A DNA stretch of 59,838 nucleotides from an uncultured Bacteroidales bacterium (GTDB lineage: Bacteria > Bacteroidota > Bacteroidia > Bacteroidales > UBA932). Below the pieces are notes generated by a model. The model was not told the origin of the DNA and made no database searches. It saw only the letters and a list, made by a program, of their open reading frames with translations. The DNA is taken from the NCBI GenBank assembly GCA_944326305.1, contig CALVDL010000020.1:1-59838 (forward strand). Reading direction: 5' to 3'. Position numbers and translations under genes: made by a program. Each line of letters starts with the position of its first letter. The first letter of the stretch is position 1. This document shows, one piece after another, positions 34,093 through 43,240 of the stretch.

Positions 34093-35058
34093 ATGTCTAA
34101 ATTCAAAAGGTATATTTTCAATCCCGATACTCTGACCTACGAGGTGAAGGAGCGTTCGGCAGGGGCCCGTTTTTTTAAAGGGGTCCTCCTTTTTGTTGCA
34201 AGCCTTGGCATGGCGGTACTCTATATATGGATATATTCTTCTGTGCTGGGGTGCGACCTCCCGAAGACAGCTGTCCTGAAAAAGGTCAATGCCAGGTGGA
34301 GCCTCAAGATGGACATCATGAACAGCCAGCTCGACAGGTACGAGGCAAGCCTGGAGGCCATACGCGTCAGGGACGATGATGTATACCGGTCCATATTCGG
34401 TATGAACGAGATACCGGAGGAAGTGCGTAATGCCGGCATCGGAGGCGTGGACCGTTATTCCTGGCTTGACGAGGCCGGTTCGGGAAATATGCTGAAAAGC
34501 ACGAAAATGCGCCTTGACATGCTGTCCCGCAAGACATTCGTGCAGAGCAGGTCTTTTGATGATGTGACTGTGCTCTCTAAAAGGGCCGGCGACATGGCCC
34601 AGTGCATCCCAGCCATACCGCCTATCGACCCGGTTCCTGGAACATACAGGATATCAAGTTCTTTTGGCCGCAGGACCGATCCGATTTCAGGCCGTACCGC
34701 ATACCATGAAGGTGTGGACTTCGCATGCAATGTCGGCAATCCCGTCTATGCAACGGCAGACGGTGTAGTGGAAATGGTGCAGATAGAGAGCTACGGTTAC
34801 GGGAAGAATCTTATCATTGACCACGGTTTCGGTTACAGGACCAGATATGCCCATATGGACAAGATTGATGTAAAGAAGGGCGATGTTATAAAGCGCGGGA
34901 AATACATAGGCACGTCCGGGAATTCCGGCAAGTCCACTGGGCCGCATCTCCACTATGAGGTCATGTACAGGGGGGCGCATGTAAACCCTTACAACTATTA
35001 TGACCTTGCTATGACACATGACGAATATATGTCTCTGATTGCGCATACAAATGAGTAG
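34093..35058 (+). CDS. M23 family metallopeptidase 1
   Basis: A 321-residue peptidoglycan peptidase. A basic N-terminal stretch, one membrane segment (about residues 35-55) and a coiled region precede the LytM domain, with YHEGVDFAC (HxxxD zinc ligands) near residue 206 and GPHLHYEVMY near residue 284. The zinc ligands are intact, so it should cleave peptide crosslinks on the periplasmic side. It overlaps the next M23 gene by 8 nt (ATGAGTAG). This M23-M23-MerR-NIF3 order next to alaS is familiar from Bacteroidales. Confidence 0.92.
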   Translation: MSKFKRYIFNPDTLTYEVKERSAGARFFKGVLLFVASLGMAVLYIWIYSSVLGCDLPKTAVLKKVNARWSLKMDIMNSQLDRYEASLEAIRVRDDDVYRSIFGMNEIPEEVRNAGIGGVDRYSWLDEAGSGNMLKSTKMRLDMLSRKTFVQSRSFDDVTVLSKRAGDMAQCIPAIPPIDPVPGTYRISSSFGRRTDPISGRTAYHEGVDFACNVGNPVYATADGVVEMVQIESYGYGKNLIIDHGFGYRTRYAHMDKIDVKKGDVIKRGKYIGTSGNSGKSTGPHLHYEVMYRGAHVNPYNYYDLAMTHDEYMSLIAHTNE

Positions 35059-35995
35059 CCACTATGTCTATGACAAGGATGATTTCAAGTTCCGCAGGCA
35101 GAGGCGCTCGATACGTTCGGTCCTGCTGCGGGGACTGAAGTATTTCCTTGCCAGTCTGTCCCTCGCCGTATTGTATTATATTATTTTCGCATTGTTTTTC
35201 AGTACGGACAGCGAGCGCCGTCTGAAGGCGGAAAACCGTATGTACGAAAAACTGTATCCGGAGATGGAACAGGAACAGAGGCTCCTCGAGGATGTGGTCT
35301 CCGGGCTTGAGGCGAAGGACAACATGATCTATAACGACCTTTTCCAGACGGATGTGCTCTCCCTTGACACCCAGATTTCCGATTATCTTTCAGAAAGCGA
35401 CTCCATGGAGGTGAGCGACATACTGCTGTATTCAGAGAAACGTTTCCGTCCTCTGTACGAGAAGGCTCAGGATATAGACAGGGACTTCATGGAGATATTC
35501 CATATGCTGTCCCTGCCGGATGCCGTGCCTCCCCTTGCTTTCCCTATCGAGGGTTTTACCTACACTTCCGTAGGTGCGTCCGTGGGTGAGAAGATCAACC
35601 CTTTCTATAAGGTTAAGGTAATCCATGACGGACTTGATATGATTGCCCCGTCGGGAACACCTGTGGTTGCCTCTGCGGACGGGACAGTGTCTTCCGTCCA
35701 GTATTCGAGAAAAGGCCTGGGTAATGCTGTGACCGTTGACCATGGAAACGGATATGTGACGAGATATGCCCATCTGTCCGATGTGAAGGCTGTGCGTGGA
35801 CGGAGGGTAAAGAGAGGGGATGTGCTCGGCAGTGTCGGCATGTCCGGGAAGTCGTTCGCCCCGCATCTGCACTATGAGATATGGCGCGACAGCACAGCCC
35901 TCGACCCGGTCAGCTATTTTTTCAGTTCGGTGACTCCTGAAGAGTACAGCGCAATGCTGCTCCTTTCCGCGAGTGCCGGGCAGTCTATGGATTGA
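35051..35995 (+). CDS. M23 family metallopeptidase 2
   Basis: A 314-residue paralog of the preceding peptidase with the same order: one membrane segment near residues 33-52, a helical linker, and a LytM domain with IHDGLDMIAP near residue 192 and PHLHYEIWRD near residue 277. Ligands are intact. The start codon lies inside the previous gene, overlapping by 8 nt, so translation is coupled and the two probably act together in cell-wall remodelling. No amidase-activator partner is visible nearby. Confidence 0.92.
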   Translation: MSSHYVYDKDDFKFRRQRRSIRSVLLRGLKYFLASLSLAVLYYIIFALFFSTDSERRLKAENRMYEKLYPEMEQEQRLLEDVVSGLEAKDNMIYNDLFQTDVLSLDTQISDYLSESDSMEVSDILLYSEKRFRPLYEKAQDIDRDFMEIFHMLSLPDAVPPLAFPIEGFTYTSVGASVGEKINPFYKVKVIHDGLDMIAPSGTPVVASADGTVSSVQYSRKGLGNAVTVDHGNGYVTRYAHLSDVKAVRGRRVKRGDVLGSVGMSGKSFAPHLHYEIWRDSTALDPVSYFFSSVTPEEYSAMLLLSASAGQSMD

Positions 35996-36002
35996 TGCCG
36001 AT

Positions 36003-36320
36003 ATGGAAAAGCTTTATTATACAATAGGTGAAGTGGCGGACGCCCTCGGTGAAAATGTGTCGCTGGTGCGTTTCTGGTCCAACAGTTTTCCGTCTCTTGT
36101 AAGGCCTGTCCGAAATGCGAAGGGAAACCGCCTTTACAAGGCCGAGGACCTGGATACATTCAGGCAGATACATTTTCTTGTGAGGGACTGCGGCCTGTCC
36201 CTGGAAGGAGCGGCAAGGAAGATGAAGGAGGACAGGCGTCCCGTCGAGTCGAGGATCAGGGCGATAGAGATATTGAAGGATATACGGCAGCAGCTGGAGG
36301 AAATCCGAAGGGAATTGTGA
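36003..36320 (+). CDS. MerR-family transcriptional regulator
   Basis: A 105-residue protein with an N-terminal MerR helix-turn-helix (YYTIGEVADALGENVSLVRFW, then RLYKAEDLDTFRQI) and a C-terminal helix for dimerisation. It lacks a metal- or drug-binding domain, so the signal is unknown. ATG 36003 starts the DNA-binding helix; it lies 7 nt after the M23 stop. The conserved placement next to cell-wall peptidases and NIF3 suggests regulation of this operon, but targets cannot be read from the sequence. Confidence 0.88.
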   Translation: MEKLYYTIGEVADALGENVSLVRFWSNSFPSLVRPVRNAKGNRLYKAEDLDTFRQIHFLVRDCGLSLEGAARKMKEDRRPVESRIRAIEILKDIRQQLEEIRREL

Positions 36321-36347
36321 TGCTGCCATTATATATAATATATAGGT

Positions 36348-37133
36348 ATGGATACATATAAGGTCAAGGACGTAGTTTCTGTGATAGAGGATTTCGCCCC
36401 GTTGTCGATTCAGGAGAGCTGGGACAACAGCGGGCTTTGTATCGGATCGCCTGATTCCCCGGCGCATTCTGTCCTGATCGGGCTGGACTGTACGCCGGAA
36501 CTTGTGGATGAGGCCATTGAGGCGGGGGCGGACATGATTGTGACGCATCATCCTCTCATTTTTTCCGGGTTGAAGCGGATATCTCCGGAAGACCAGGTGG
36601 GGCTTGCGGTCATGAAGGCGGTCTCGGCGGGTATCGCGGTTTATGCCGCGCACACTACAGCTGACAAGGTGATTGCCGGTGTAAGCGGTGCCATGGCGCG
36701 CAGACTCGGGCTGAAGGATATAGAAATTCTCGACAGTGAAGGTGACGGGACCGGCCTCGGGACGGTCGGGAACCTGCCCTGCCCGATGACAGCGGAGGAG
36801 GCCATCAGGTATGTCAAGGAAAAGTTCTCCCTCAAGGCAGTCAGGACGTCCAGGCCTGTGGATGTGCCGGTGAAGAGGGTGGCCATGTGTGGCGGGTCCG
36901 GAAGCTCCCTCATAGGGAAGGCTGTCTCCTCCGGGGCGCAGCTGTACCTCTGCGGCGATGTGTCCTATCACCATTTCTTTACTCCTAAGGATTTCATGAT
37001 AATGGATATAGGACATTATGAGAGTGAAATAGAGATAGTTGCTATTTTATTTTCGTTACTCAAGAAAAATTTTCCTACCTTTGCAGTCCGCATTACGGAG
37101 AATATATATAGTAACCCGGTATTTTATTTTTAA
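36348..37133 (+). CDS. NIF3-like dinuclear metal-centre protein
   Basis: A 261-residue protein of the NIF3/YbgI (DUF34) family. ENSGLCIG-like text (WDNSGLCIG near residue 26), VTHHPLIFSGLK near residue 66 and HTTADKV near residue 102 provide the conserved histidines, with YHHFF and DIGHYESE near the C terminus. The family assembles hexamers around a di-metal site; the biochemical role is unsettled. It is the short form without the PII-like insert that many bacterial homologs have. Confidence 0.92.
   Translation: MDTYKVKDVVSVIEDFAPLSIQESWDNSGLCIGSPDSPAHSVLIGLDCTPELVDEAIEAGADMIVTHHPLIFSGLKRISPEDQVGLAVMKAVSAGIAVYAAHTTADKVIAGVSGAMARRLGLKDIEILDSEGDGTGLGTVGNLPCPMTAEEAIRYVKEKFSLKAVRTSRPVDVPVKRVAMCGGSGSSLIGKAVSSGAQLYLCGDVSYHHFFTPKDFMIMDIGHYESEIEIVAILFSLLKKNFPTFAVRITENIYSNPVFYF
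37076..37083 (+). promoter_or_regulatory. Putative -7 box (TACCTTTG) for the zinc-ribbon gene
   Basis: TACCTTTG fits TAnnTTTG, lies inside the 3' end of the NIF3 gene and 56 nt before the next start, so the following operon (zinc-ribbon, dnaB and on) can be transcribed separately. Confidence 0.5.
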
Positions 37134-37138
37134 GCGAT

Positions 37139-37948
37139 ATGGCTAAAAAGACAAAAAAAGTTGAAACTCCTATTGACCAGAGGGAAACCTTTGTATCCAT
37201 CCAGAAGAGTTTTGCAGATTCGGACCTGAGCGTAGAGGAAAAGCTCAGGACCCTATATGAACTTCAGCAGGCAGATACTGAAATAGACAAGATACTCCAG
37301 CTCAGGGGGGAACTCCCTCTCGAGGTCGAGGCGCTGGAGAACGAGATAGCTGACCTGAAGGCAAAGACTGCCCGTATCAACGAACAGATAGATGATGCCG
37401 GAAAGCGTATCACTGAATACAAGCACAATATCGTCGAGTGCGATACCCAGCTCGAAAAATACAGGGCACAGGTGGACAATGTGTCCAACAGCCGCGAGTA
37501 CGACTCCCTTAACAAGGAGATAGAGAACCAGGGCCTTCTGAGGGAGATTGCCGAGAAGAATATCTACGAGACCAAGGAACTTGTAGCCTCCAAGAAGCAG
37601 GAGCTCGAGTCCATAAAGGAGAAGATTGCTGTCAAGAACGAGGACCTGAAGGCGAAGAAGCAGGAGCTGACCCTGATTGTGGAGTCCACATCCAAGGAGG
37701 AGGAAAGGCTCAGGGCGAACCGCCAGGCCTGTGCAGACAAGATAGATGCAAGGACAATGAGCGCATACGAGCGTATAAGGAGCAGCTGTAACAACCATCT
37801 TGCCGTAGTGTCCGTATTCAACGGCAACGCATGCGGAGGCTGTTTCAACACAATTCCTCCGCAGCGCCTCATTGACATCGCTTCAAACAAGAAAATGATA
37901 ATCTGCGAATACTGCGGAAGAATACTGGTAAATCCTGATTTTGAATAG
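37139..37948 (+). CDS. Coiled-coil protein with C4-type zinc ribbon
   Basis: A 269-residue protein. Residues about 30-205 are an almost unbroken antiparallel coiled coil (LRTLYELQQADTEIDKIL at its start), and the end has NACGGCFNTIPPQ with IICEYCGRIL, a C4 zinc ribbon (PF02591 type). Homologs bind nucleic acid or the flagellar/cell-division apparatus in other bacteria; the role in Bacteroidales is unknown. It is 6 nt before dnaB, so the two are likely co-transcribed. Confidence 0.9.
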   Translation: MAKKTKKVETPIDQRETFVSIQKSFADSDLSVEEKLRTLYELQQADTEIDKILQLRGELPLEVEALENEIADLKAKTARINEQIDDAGKRITEYKHNIVECDTQLEKYRAQVDNVSNSREYDSLNKEIENQGLLREIAEKNIYETKELVASKKQELESIKEKIAVKNEDLKAKKQELTLIVESTSKEEERLRANRQACADKIDARTMSAYERIRSSCNNHLAVVSVFNGNACGGCFNTIPPQRLIDIASNKKMIICEYCGRILVNPDFE

Positions 37949-37954
37949 CAGGTT

Positions 37955-39484
37955 ATGGCAGACGAGGTAAAGAGACGCTCCTCAAGGAAGAAGGATGCCG
38001 TGAACCTCGAAACATTAGGGCTTGAGATGGGAAACAAACCGCCTCAAGCTCTTGATGTAGAGGAGGCTGTCATCGGTGCTCTCCTGATTGAGCCGAGCTG
38101 TGTCGATGAGGCTATGGAGGAGCTGACCCCGTCGTGTTTCTATAGCGACAGGCACAGGATGGTGTTCCAGTCCATGGTGTCGCTCTCTAATGAGCATTCC
38201 CCTATAGATATCCTTACCGTCACGCAGAAGCTCAAGGCAGACGGGAACCTGGAGGCTGTCGGCGGAGCCGTGGCCCTGGCACAGCTTTCCCAGAAGGTCG
38301 GTGCCGCTGCGCATATAGAGGTCTATATCAAGATCCTCAAGCAGAAAAGCATCCAGAGGGAGCTCATAACCGCTTCATATGACATACTGAAGAATTCATA
38401 CGATGATTCGACCAATGTAGATGACCTCATCGACATGGCCCAGACCAAGATCTTCGCCGCCATCCAGAACAATGTCAAGAAGGATGTGCAGGAGATCGGC
38501 TCTGTCATCAACCAGGCCATCCAGGATATAGAGAATCTGCAGGACACCACCGGGCTGAGTGGTGTGCCGTCAGGCTTCCAGTCCCTCGACAAGGTGACTC
38601 TCGGATGGCAGGCCTCGGACCTTATCATCCTGGCTGCCAGACCGTCTGTCGGAAAGACGGCGTTCGTGCTGAACATCGCCAGGAACGCGGCAGTGGACTA
38701 CCATATGCCGGTGGCTTTCTTCTCTCTCGAGATGCCGGCCATCCAGCTTGCAAAGCGTATGATGGTGACGGAGACCGGCCTGAATGCAGACAAGGTCAAG
38801 GGCGGGCAGAAGCTGGAGCCTTATGAGTGGAAGCAGTTGGAGGAAAAGCTGAAGGACCTGACCAAGGCTCCGCTGTACATCGATGATACCCCGTCTCTTC
38901 CTGTGATGGAGTTCCGCTCCAAGGTGAAGCGTCTTGTTAAGCAGAAAGGGGTCAGGCTCGTGATAGTGGACTACCTGCAGCTCATGCAGGGGCCTGCGGA
39001 GCTGCGCGGGATGAGGGAGCAGGAAGTCGCGGCAATATCCAGGACACTCAAGGCCACAGCCAAGGAAATGAATGTCCCTATCATAGCGCTTTCCCAGCTG
39101 AGCCGTCAGGCTGTACAGAGGACGGGAAGCAACAACAGGCCGCAGCTGAGCGACCTGCGCGAGTCCGGATCCATCGAGCAGGATGCGGATATGGTGCTGT
39201 TTATTCACAGATATGATTATCAGGGCCTTTCAGATAATCCGGAAGATATAGGGAAGACATCGCTCATAATCGCCAAGCACAGAAACGGGGAAATCGGTGA
39301 GATAGACATGATGTTCCGTGCTTCAGAGGTACGTTTCGTCGATATGGCAGACTCCCTTGTCGGGAGCATTTCCGACATGCCGTTCGCCTCTGCGATGAAC
39401 AATGACGATGATGTCCCGTTCGGTCCCCCTTCTGGATTCCAGTCCGGCATGTCCGATTTCGGGGGAAACCAGGAATTCATGTAA
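37955..39484 (+). CDS. dnaB: Replicative DNA helicase DnaB
   Basis: A 509-residue hexameric helicase that unwinds DNA at the replication fork. The N-terminal helical domain (KPPQALDVEEAVIGALL near residue 28), Walker A ARPSVGKTAF near residue 228, Walker B RLVIVDYLQLMQG near residue 335 and GSIEQDADMVLFIHR near residue 403 are all visible. There is no intein, and length is normal. The C-terminal tail is Asp/Gly rich. The DUF3108 gene starts 5 nt later. Confidence 0.97.
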   Translation: MADEVKRRSSRKKDAVNLETLGLEMGNKPPQALDVEEAVIGALLIEPSCVDEAMEELTPSCFYSDRHRMVFQSMVSLSNEHSPIDILTVTQKLKADGNLEAVGGAVALAQLSQKVGAAAHIEVYIKILKQKSIQRELITASYDILKNSYDDSTNVDDLIDMAQTKIFAAIQNNVKKDVQEIGSVINQAIQDIENLQDTTGLSGVPSGFQSLDKVTLGWQASDLIILAARPSVGKTAFVLNIARNAAVDYHMPVAFFSLEMPAIQLAKRMMVTETGLNADKVKGGQKLEPYEWKQLEEKLKDLTKAPLYIDDTPSLPVMEFRSKVKRLVKQKGVRLVIVDYLQLMQGPAELRGMREQEVAAISRTLKATAKEMNVPIIALSQLSRQAVQRTGSNNRPQLSDLRESGSIEQDADMVLFIHRYDYQGLSDNPEDIGKTSLIIAKHRNGEIGEIDMMFRASEVRFVDMADSLVGSISDMPFASAMNNDDDVPFGPPSGFQSGMSDFGGNQEFM

Positions 39485-39489
39485 ACGCT

Positions 39490-40359
39490 ATGACCAGGGC
39501 GCTTGTCATATTGCTTTTGGCCGTGTGCCATATTCCGGCATTTCCCCAGAATGTCGTGGATGCCGGCAGCAACGGCGGCTGCATCCCGGTCCGTACCGTA
39601 TCGGAAGATGAACTGGCCTACAAGTCCGGTGAGCGTTTCACCTTTACTATACATTATGAATGGGGGGCCATCGATTCGGATGTCGGCTGGGCCTCGGTAG
39701 GTATAGACACTGTCAGGTTCAACGGGCAGAAGGCCTTCCACTGTGTCGTGTACGGGAGGACGACCCGCCTGTACGACTTCTTTTTCAAGGTAAGGGAGAA
39801 CTTCCAGTCATGGTTTACCGCGGACGGCATAAGGCCGCTGAAGTTTACACGCAACACCCTGGAAGGAAAGTATGAGGCACGGAACACGTATTCCTATATG
39901 TGGGAAGGGGCAGATACCACATATATCGCAGCAGATGTGTTTACCTCGTCAAACGGGCAGCTCACGGTGAGGCTGCCCCTGAATTCGTGTACGTATGACC
40001 TGCCGTCCCTGTTCTATCTTGCAAGGAACATTGACATGTCGAAGATTGTCCCGGACGTGAAGTATCCGATGACCTTCGCCATTGACGATGATGTATATAA
40101 TGTATATTTCATCTACCGCGGCAAGGAGCAGAAGAAGGTCAAGGGCTTCGGGACGGTAAACACCATGAAGTTCTCCGTCAAGCTCCTTTCGGGAAACGTA
40201 TTTACGGGCGAAGAGGATCTTTCCGTATGGATTTCAGATGACGACAACAGGATACCGGTCCTGTTCGAGGCCCCCATTCTCGTGGGTGTCGCCTCCGGGC
40301 GTATAGAAAGCTGCTCCGGACTCAAGTATCCTTTTTCATCGTATGTAAAGAAAAGATAA
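39490..40359 (+). CDS. DUF3108 domain protein
   Basis: A 289-residue exported protein: N-terminal signal segment, then GERFTFTIHYEWGAIDSDVG, FHCVVYGRTTRLYDFFFKVRE and KPLTFFCSLPR-type beta strands of the DUF3108 domain. The family is beta-rich and related to envelope lipid-handling folds; the role is not known. It sits between dnaB and the RseC-like gene and is a common member of this block in Bacteroidales. Confidence 0.82.
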   Translation: MTRALVILLLAVCHIPAFPQNVVDAGSNGGCIPVRTVSEDELAYKSGERFTFTIHYEWGAIDSDVGWASVGIDTVRFNGQKAFHCVVYGRTTRLYDFFFKVRENFQSWFTADGIRPLKFTRNTLEGKYEARNTYSYMWEGADTTYIAADVFTSSNGQLTVRLPLNSCTYDLPSLFYLARNIDMSKIVPDVKYPMTFAIDDDVYNVYFIYRGKEQKKVKGFGTVNTMKFSVKLLSGNVFTGEEDLSVWISDDDNRIPVLFEAPILVGVASGRIESCSGLKYPFSSYVKKR

Positions 40360-40370
40360 TACAATATAAT

Positions 40371-40398
40371 GGGCGGCCCGCCCGCCGGTAATACCGGC
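40371..40398. repeat. Paired GC-rich palindromes between DUF3108 and RseC-like genes
   Basis: GGGCGG-C-CCGCCC (40371-40383) is followed directly by GCCGG-TAATA-CCGGC (40384-40398). They lie in the 66-nt gap before the RseC-like start and could form strong hairpins in mRNA or be a small repeat element. Confidence 0.5.
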
Positions 40399-40425
40399 CA
40401 GACGGGTCGCCGGACAGGATTTGTT

Positions 40426-40845
40426 ATGGCAAAGAATGAAATATCACATATCGGCAGGGTCAAGGAAATGACCCCGGAATCTACTGTTGTTGAAATAGTG
40501 TCGTCTTCTGCGTGCTCTGCATGTCATGCCAAGGGCGTGTGCGGTGTCTCCGAAGAGAAGGTCAAGGAGATCGAGGTACCGACCGACCCTTATGCGACAT
40601 GGAAACCGGGTGACGAGGTCCGTGTGATGCTGAAGCAGACTATGGGCCTGAAGGCAGTATGGATTTCTTATGTGGTCCCTTTGCTCATATTAATGATTTT
40701 AATATTAACTTTGTCGGCCGTGAACGTAGGGGAGGTCTATGCCGGTGTAGTCTCGATAGCAGCTGTGGCGGTCTATTATCTTGTGATTTATCTGCTCAGG
40801 GACAGGCTGGCGAGGGATTTTGTATTCTATCTTAAAGAAAAGTAG
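40426..40845 (+). CDS. RseC-like SoxR-reducing protein
   Basis: A 139-residue membrane protein of the RseC/MucC family (PF04246). N-terminal cysteines in SSSACSACHAKGVCG (residues about 27-38) probably hold a redox centre, and two membrane helices lie near residues 78-100 and 105-125. In E. coli RseC works with the Rsx/Rnf complex to reduce SoxR. It is 24 nt before rnfB, in the same operon, as usual in Bacteroidales. ATG 40426 (MAKNEIS) is preferred over an upstream ATG that would put the palindromes in the coding region. Confidence 0.9.
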   Translation: MAKNEISHIGRVKEMTPESTVVEIVSSSACSACHAKGVCGVSEEKVKEIEVPTDPYATWKPGDEVRVMLKQTMGLKAVWISYVVPLLILMILILTLSAVNVGEVYAGVVSIAAVAVYYLVIYLLRDRLARDFVFYLKEK

Positions 40846-40869
40846 GGGAATATTTTAATTTATACTATA

Positions 40870-41850
40870 ATGACAACAACAATTATCTGGACTATTGCGA
40901 TCATCACCATCCTCGGTGTCGTGCTTGCGGTAGTCCTTTACCTTGTAGCAAAGAAGTTCAAGGTGGAGGAAGACCCGCGCATCGATGAGGTGGAGAAGGT
41001 GATGCCGGGAGCGAACTGTGGAGGCTGCGGATTTGCCGGCTGCCGCGCGTTCGCGCAATCCTGCGTCGAAGCCATGAACCTGGACAACAATTTCTGTCCT
41101 GTCGGTGGCAACGATACTATGAAGAAGGTCGCTGCGGTACTGGGGCTTGAGGTCAAGGAGAAAGCTCCTATGGTGGCTGTGGTACGTTGCAGCGGGACCT
41201 GCGCCAACCGCCCGAAGACCAACGAGTACGATGGCTATCAGTCTTGCAAGGTAAAGGCCGCCCTCTACAGCGGTGATACCGGATGTTTTTACGGCTGTCT
41301 CGGCTGCGGGGACTGTGTAGCCGCCTGCCAGTTCGGGGCGCTTTCCATGGATCCTGAGACGGGGCTTCCTGTCGTGGACGAAGAGAAGTGTACCGCCTGC
41401 GGGGCATGCGCCAGGGCCTGCCCAAAGAGGATTATCGAGCTGCGGAACAAGGGACCGAAGAACCGCCGCGTGTTCGTCTCATGCGTTAACATGGAGAAGG
41501 GCGCCGTCGCCCGCAAGGCCTGCAAGTCAGCCTGCATAGGATGCGGCAAGTGCGAGAAGGCCTGTCCGTTCGGGGCAGTGAAGGTTGAGCACAATGTGGC
41601 CTACATCGACTTCGAGAAGTGCAAGCTCTGCCGCAAGTGCGTGGTCGAGTGCCCTACAGGGGCCATCCATGATGTCAATTTCCCGTCGCCTGCCGTGAAG
41701 CCTGCCCTTAAGCCTGCGGCATCGGAACCTGTTGCCGCTCCAGCTGCAAAACCGGTTGCACAGCCGGCTGCGCCTGCGGCTCCGGAGGTGAAAGTCTCTG
41801 CCGCGGAGACCGGGAAGAAAGTTGAACCAGAGAAAAAGAGCGAGGAATAG
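40870..41850 (+). CDS. rnfB: Rnf complex subunit RnfB
   Basis: A 326-residue subunit of the ion-pumping ferredoxin:NAD+ oxidoreductase. It has an N-terminal membrane anchor (ILGVVLAVVLYLVAKKF), the Fe-S domain GANCGGCGFAGCRAF near residue 49, then four CxxCxxCxxxC-type clusters (CLGCGDCVAAC, CTACGACARAC, CIGCGKCEKAC, CKLCRKCVVEC), as in the long RnfB form. The last 60 residues are a Pro/Ala/Lys-rich tail (residues about 270-326), longer than in E. coli. First subunit of rnfBCDGEA. Confidence 0.96.
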   Translation: MTTTIIWTIAIITILGVVLAVVLYLVAKKFKVEEDPRIDEVEKVMPGANCGGCGFAGCRAFAQSCVEAMNLDNNFCPVGGNDTMKKVAAVLGLEVKEKAPMVAVVRCSGTCANRPKTNEYDGYQSCKVKAALYSGDTGCFYGCLGCGDCVAACQFGALSMDPETGLPVVDEEKCTACGACARACPKRIIELRNKGPKNRRVFVSCVNMEKGAVARKACKSACIGCGKCEKACPFGAVKVEHNVAYIDFEKCKLCRKCVVECPTGAIHDVNFPSPAVKPALKPAASEPVAAPAAKPVAQPAAPAAPEVKVSAAETGKKVEPEKKSEE

Positions 41851-41853
41851 ACT

Positions 41854-43221
41854 ATGAAGACATTTTCAATAGGTGGGGTGCATCCCGATGACAAGAAAAT
41901 ATCTGCAGGCAGCAGGATAGAGAGCCTGCCTATTCCAGAGACCGTGTACATATCCATGGCCCAGCATCTCGGCGGACCTGCCAAGGCTATAGTCGCTCCC
42001 GGGGACAGGGTCAGGACTGGACAGGTGATAGGGGAGCCTACAGGCTTCATATCGGCTTATGTCCATTCTTCCGTGACGGGTACGGTCAAGTCTGTCGGCT
42101 TGAGGAAGGACCTTGCCGGCATACCTGTGGTGCATGTGGAGATCAAGACAGAGCCTGTGGACGAATGGGCTGACGGAATCGACACTTCCGACACTCTCGT
42201 GACAGATATACCGCAGGACAGGCAGTTCATTATAGACAGGATCAAGAATAACGGTGTGGTGGGGCTTGGAGGAGCGACCTTCCCGACCCATGTGAAACTC
42301 TGCCCTCCGCCTGACAAGAAGGCAGAGTGCCTGATACTCAACGGTGCGGAATGTGAGCCGTATCTTACCTCCGACTACCGCATCATGCTCGAGAAGACAC
42401 GTCAGATAGTGGTCGGTGCCGCCCTGATGAAGAAAGTCCTCGGCGTTTCCAGGGCAGTGATCGGTATCGAGGAGAACAAGCCGGAGGCCATCAAGGCTAT
42501 GTCTGCTGCTGTATCAGAGCTCCAGAAGTCGTCTGCCGACTACAGCGGTATAGAGGTACAGACCCTGAAGAAGAAATATCCGCAGGGAGGCGAGAAGCAG
42601 CTGATCGATGCTGTAATGCACAGGCAGGTGAAGTCGATGGGGCTTCCTATAGATGTCGGTGCTGTCGTGCAGAACGTGGCCACGTCTCTTGCTGTGTATG
42701 AAGCTGTGCAGAAGAATATGCCCCTTATATCCAACACCCTTACCGTGACAGGGGACTGCCTCCCGGCTGAACGCCAGAAGAACTACCTGTTCCGTATAGG
42801 GTATCCGCTTTCATGGATTGCGGAGTACAACGGCGGTGTGCCGGAGGGCGCAGTCAAGATCATAAGTGGCGGCCCTATGATGGGCAAGGCCGTGTCCAAT
42901 TTCGACGCAGCCACCCTCAAAGGTTCATCATCCATATTGTACATGACGGCAGAGCAGACGGAAAGGAAGCTGGAGTCCAGCTGCATCCGCTGCGGAAAGT
43001 GCGCTGAGGCCTGCCCTATGGGACTCGAGCCTTTCTTGCTGAACAAGCTGGCCCGTAACGGGATGATGGAGGAGCTTGAGGCTAATGCTGTCCAGGACTG
43101 TATCGAATGCGGATGCTGTCTGTACAGCTGTCCGGCGTATATCCCTCTCCTGGATATAATAAGAGTTGCGAAAGGTGAAGTGATCAGAGCTATGCGCGCC
43201 CGTACTGCACCTAAGAAATAA
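41854..43221 (+). CDS. rnfC: Rnf complex subunit RnfC
   Basis: A 455-residue peripheral subunit that carries FMN/NADH and Fe-S centres. The Complex I 51-kDa-like region has GLGGATFPTHVKL near residue 137 (nucleotide loop) and LNGAECEPYLTSDYR near residue 161. Two 4Fe-4S motifs follow: CIRCGKCAEACP near residue 377 and CIECGCCLYSCP near residue 415. It begins 3 nt after the rnfB stop. Confidence 0.96.
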   Translation: MKTFSIGGVHPDDKKISAGSRIESLPIPETVYISMAQHLGGPAKAIVAPGDRVRTGQVIGEPTGFISAYVHSSVTGTVKSVGLRKDLAGIPVVHVEIKTEPVDEWADGIDTSDTLVTDIPQDRQFIIDRIKNNGVVGLGGATFPTHVKLCPPPDKKAECLILNGAECEPYLTSDYRIMLEKTRQIVVGAALMKKVLGVSRAVIGIEENKPEAIKAMSAAVSELQKSSADYSGIEVQTLKKKYPQGGEKQLIDAVMHRQVKSMGLPIDVGAVVQNVATSLAVYEAVQKNMPLISNTLTVTGDCLPAERQKNYLFRIGYPLSWIAEYNGGVPEGAVKIISGGPMMGKAVSNFDAATLKGSSSILYMTAEQTERKLESSCIRCGKCAEACPMGLEPFLLNKLARNGMMEELEANAVQDCIECGCCLYSCPAYIPLLDIIRVAKGEVIRAMRARTAPKK

Positions 43222-43240
43222 TGAATAAAATTTACAGACA

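Noticed and set aside
37253..37798. A leucine-rich 181-residue minus-strand frame
   Set aside because: It is the complement of the coiled-coil protein, whose Glu/Lys codons read as Leu/Phe on the other strand.
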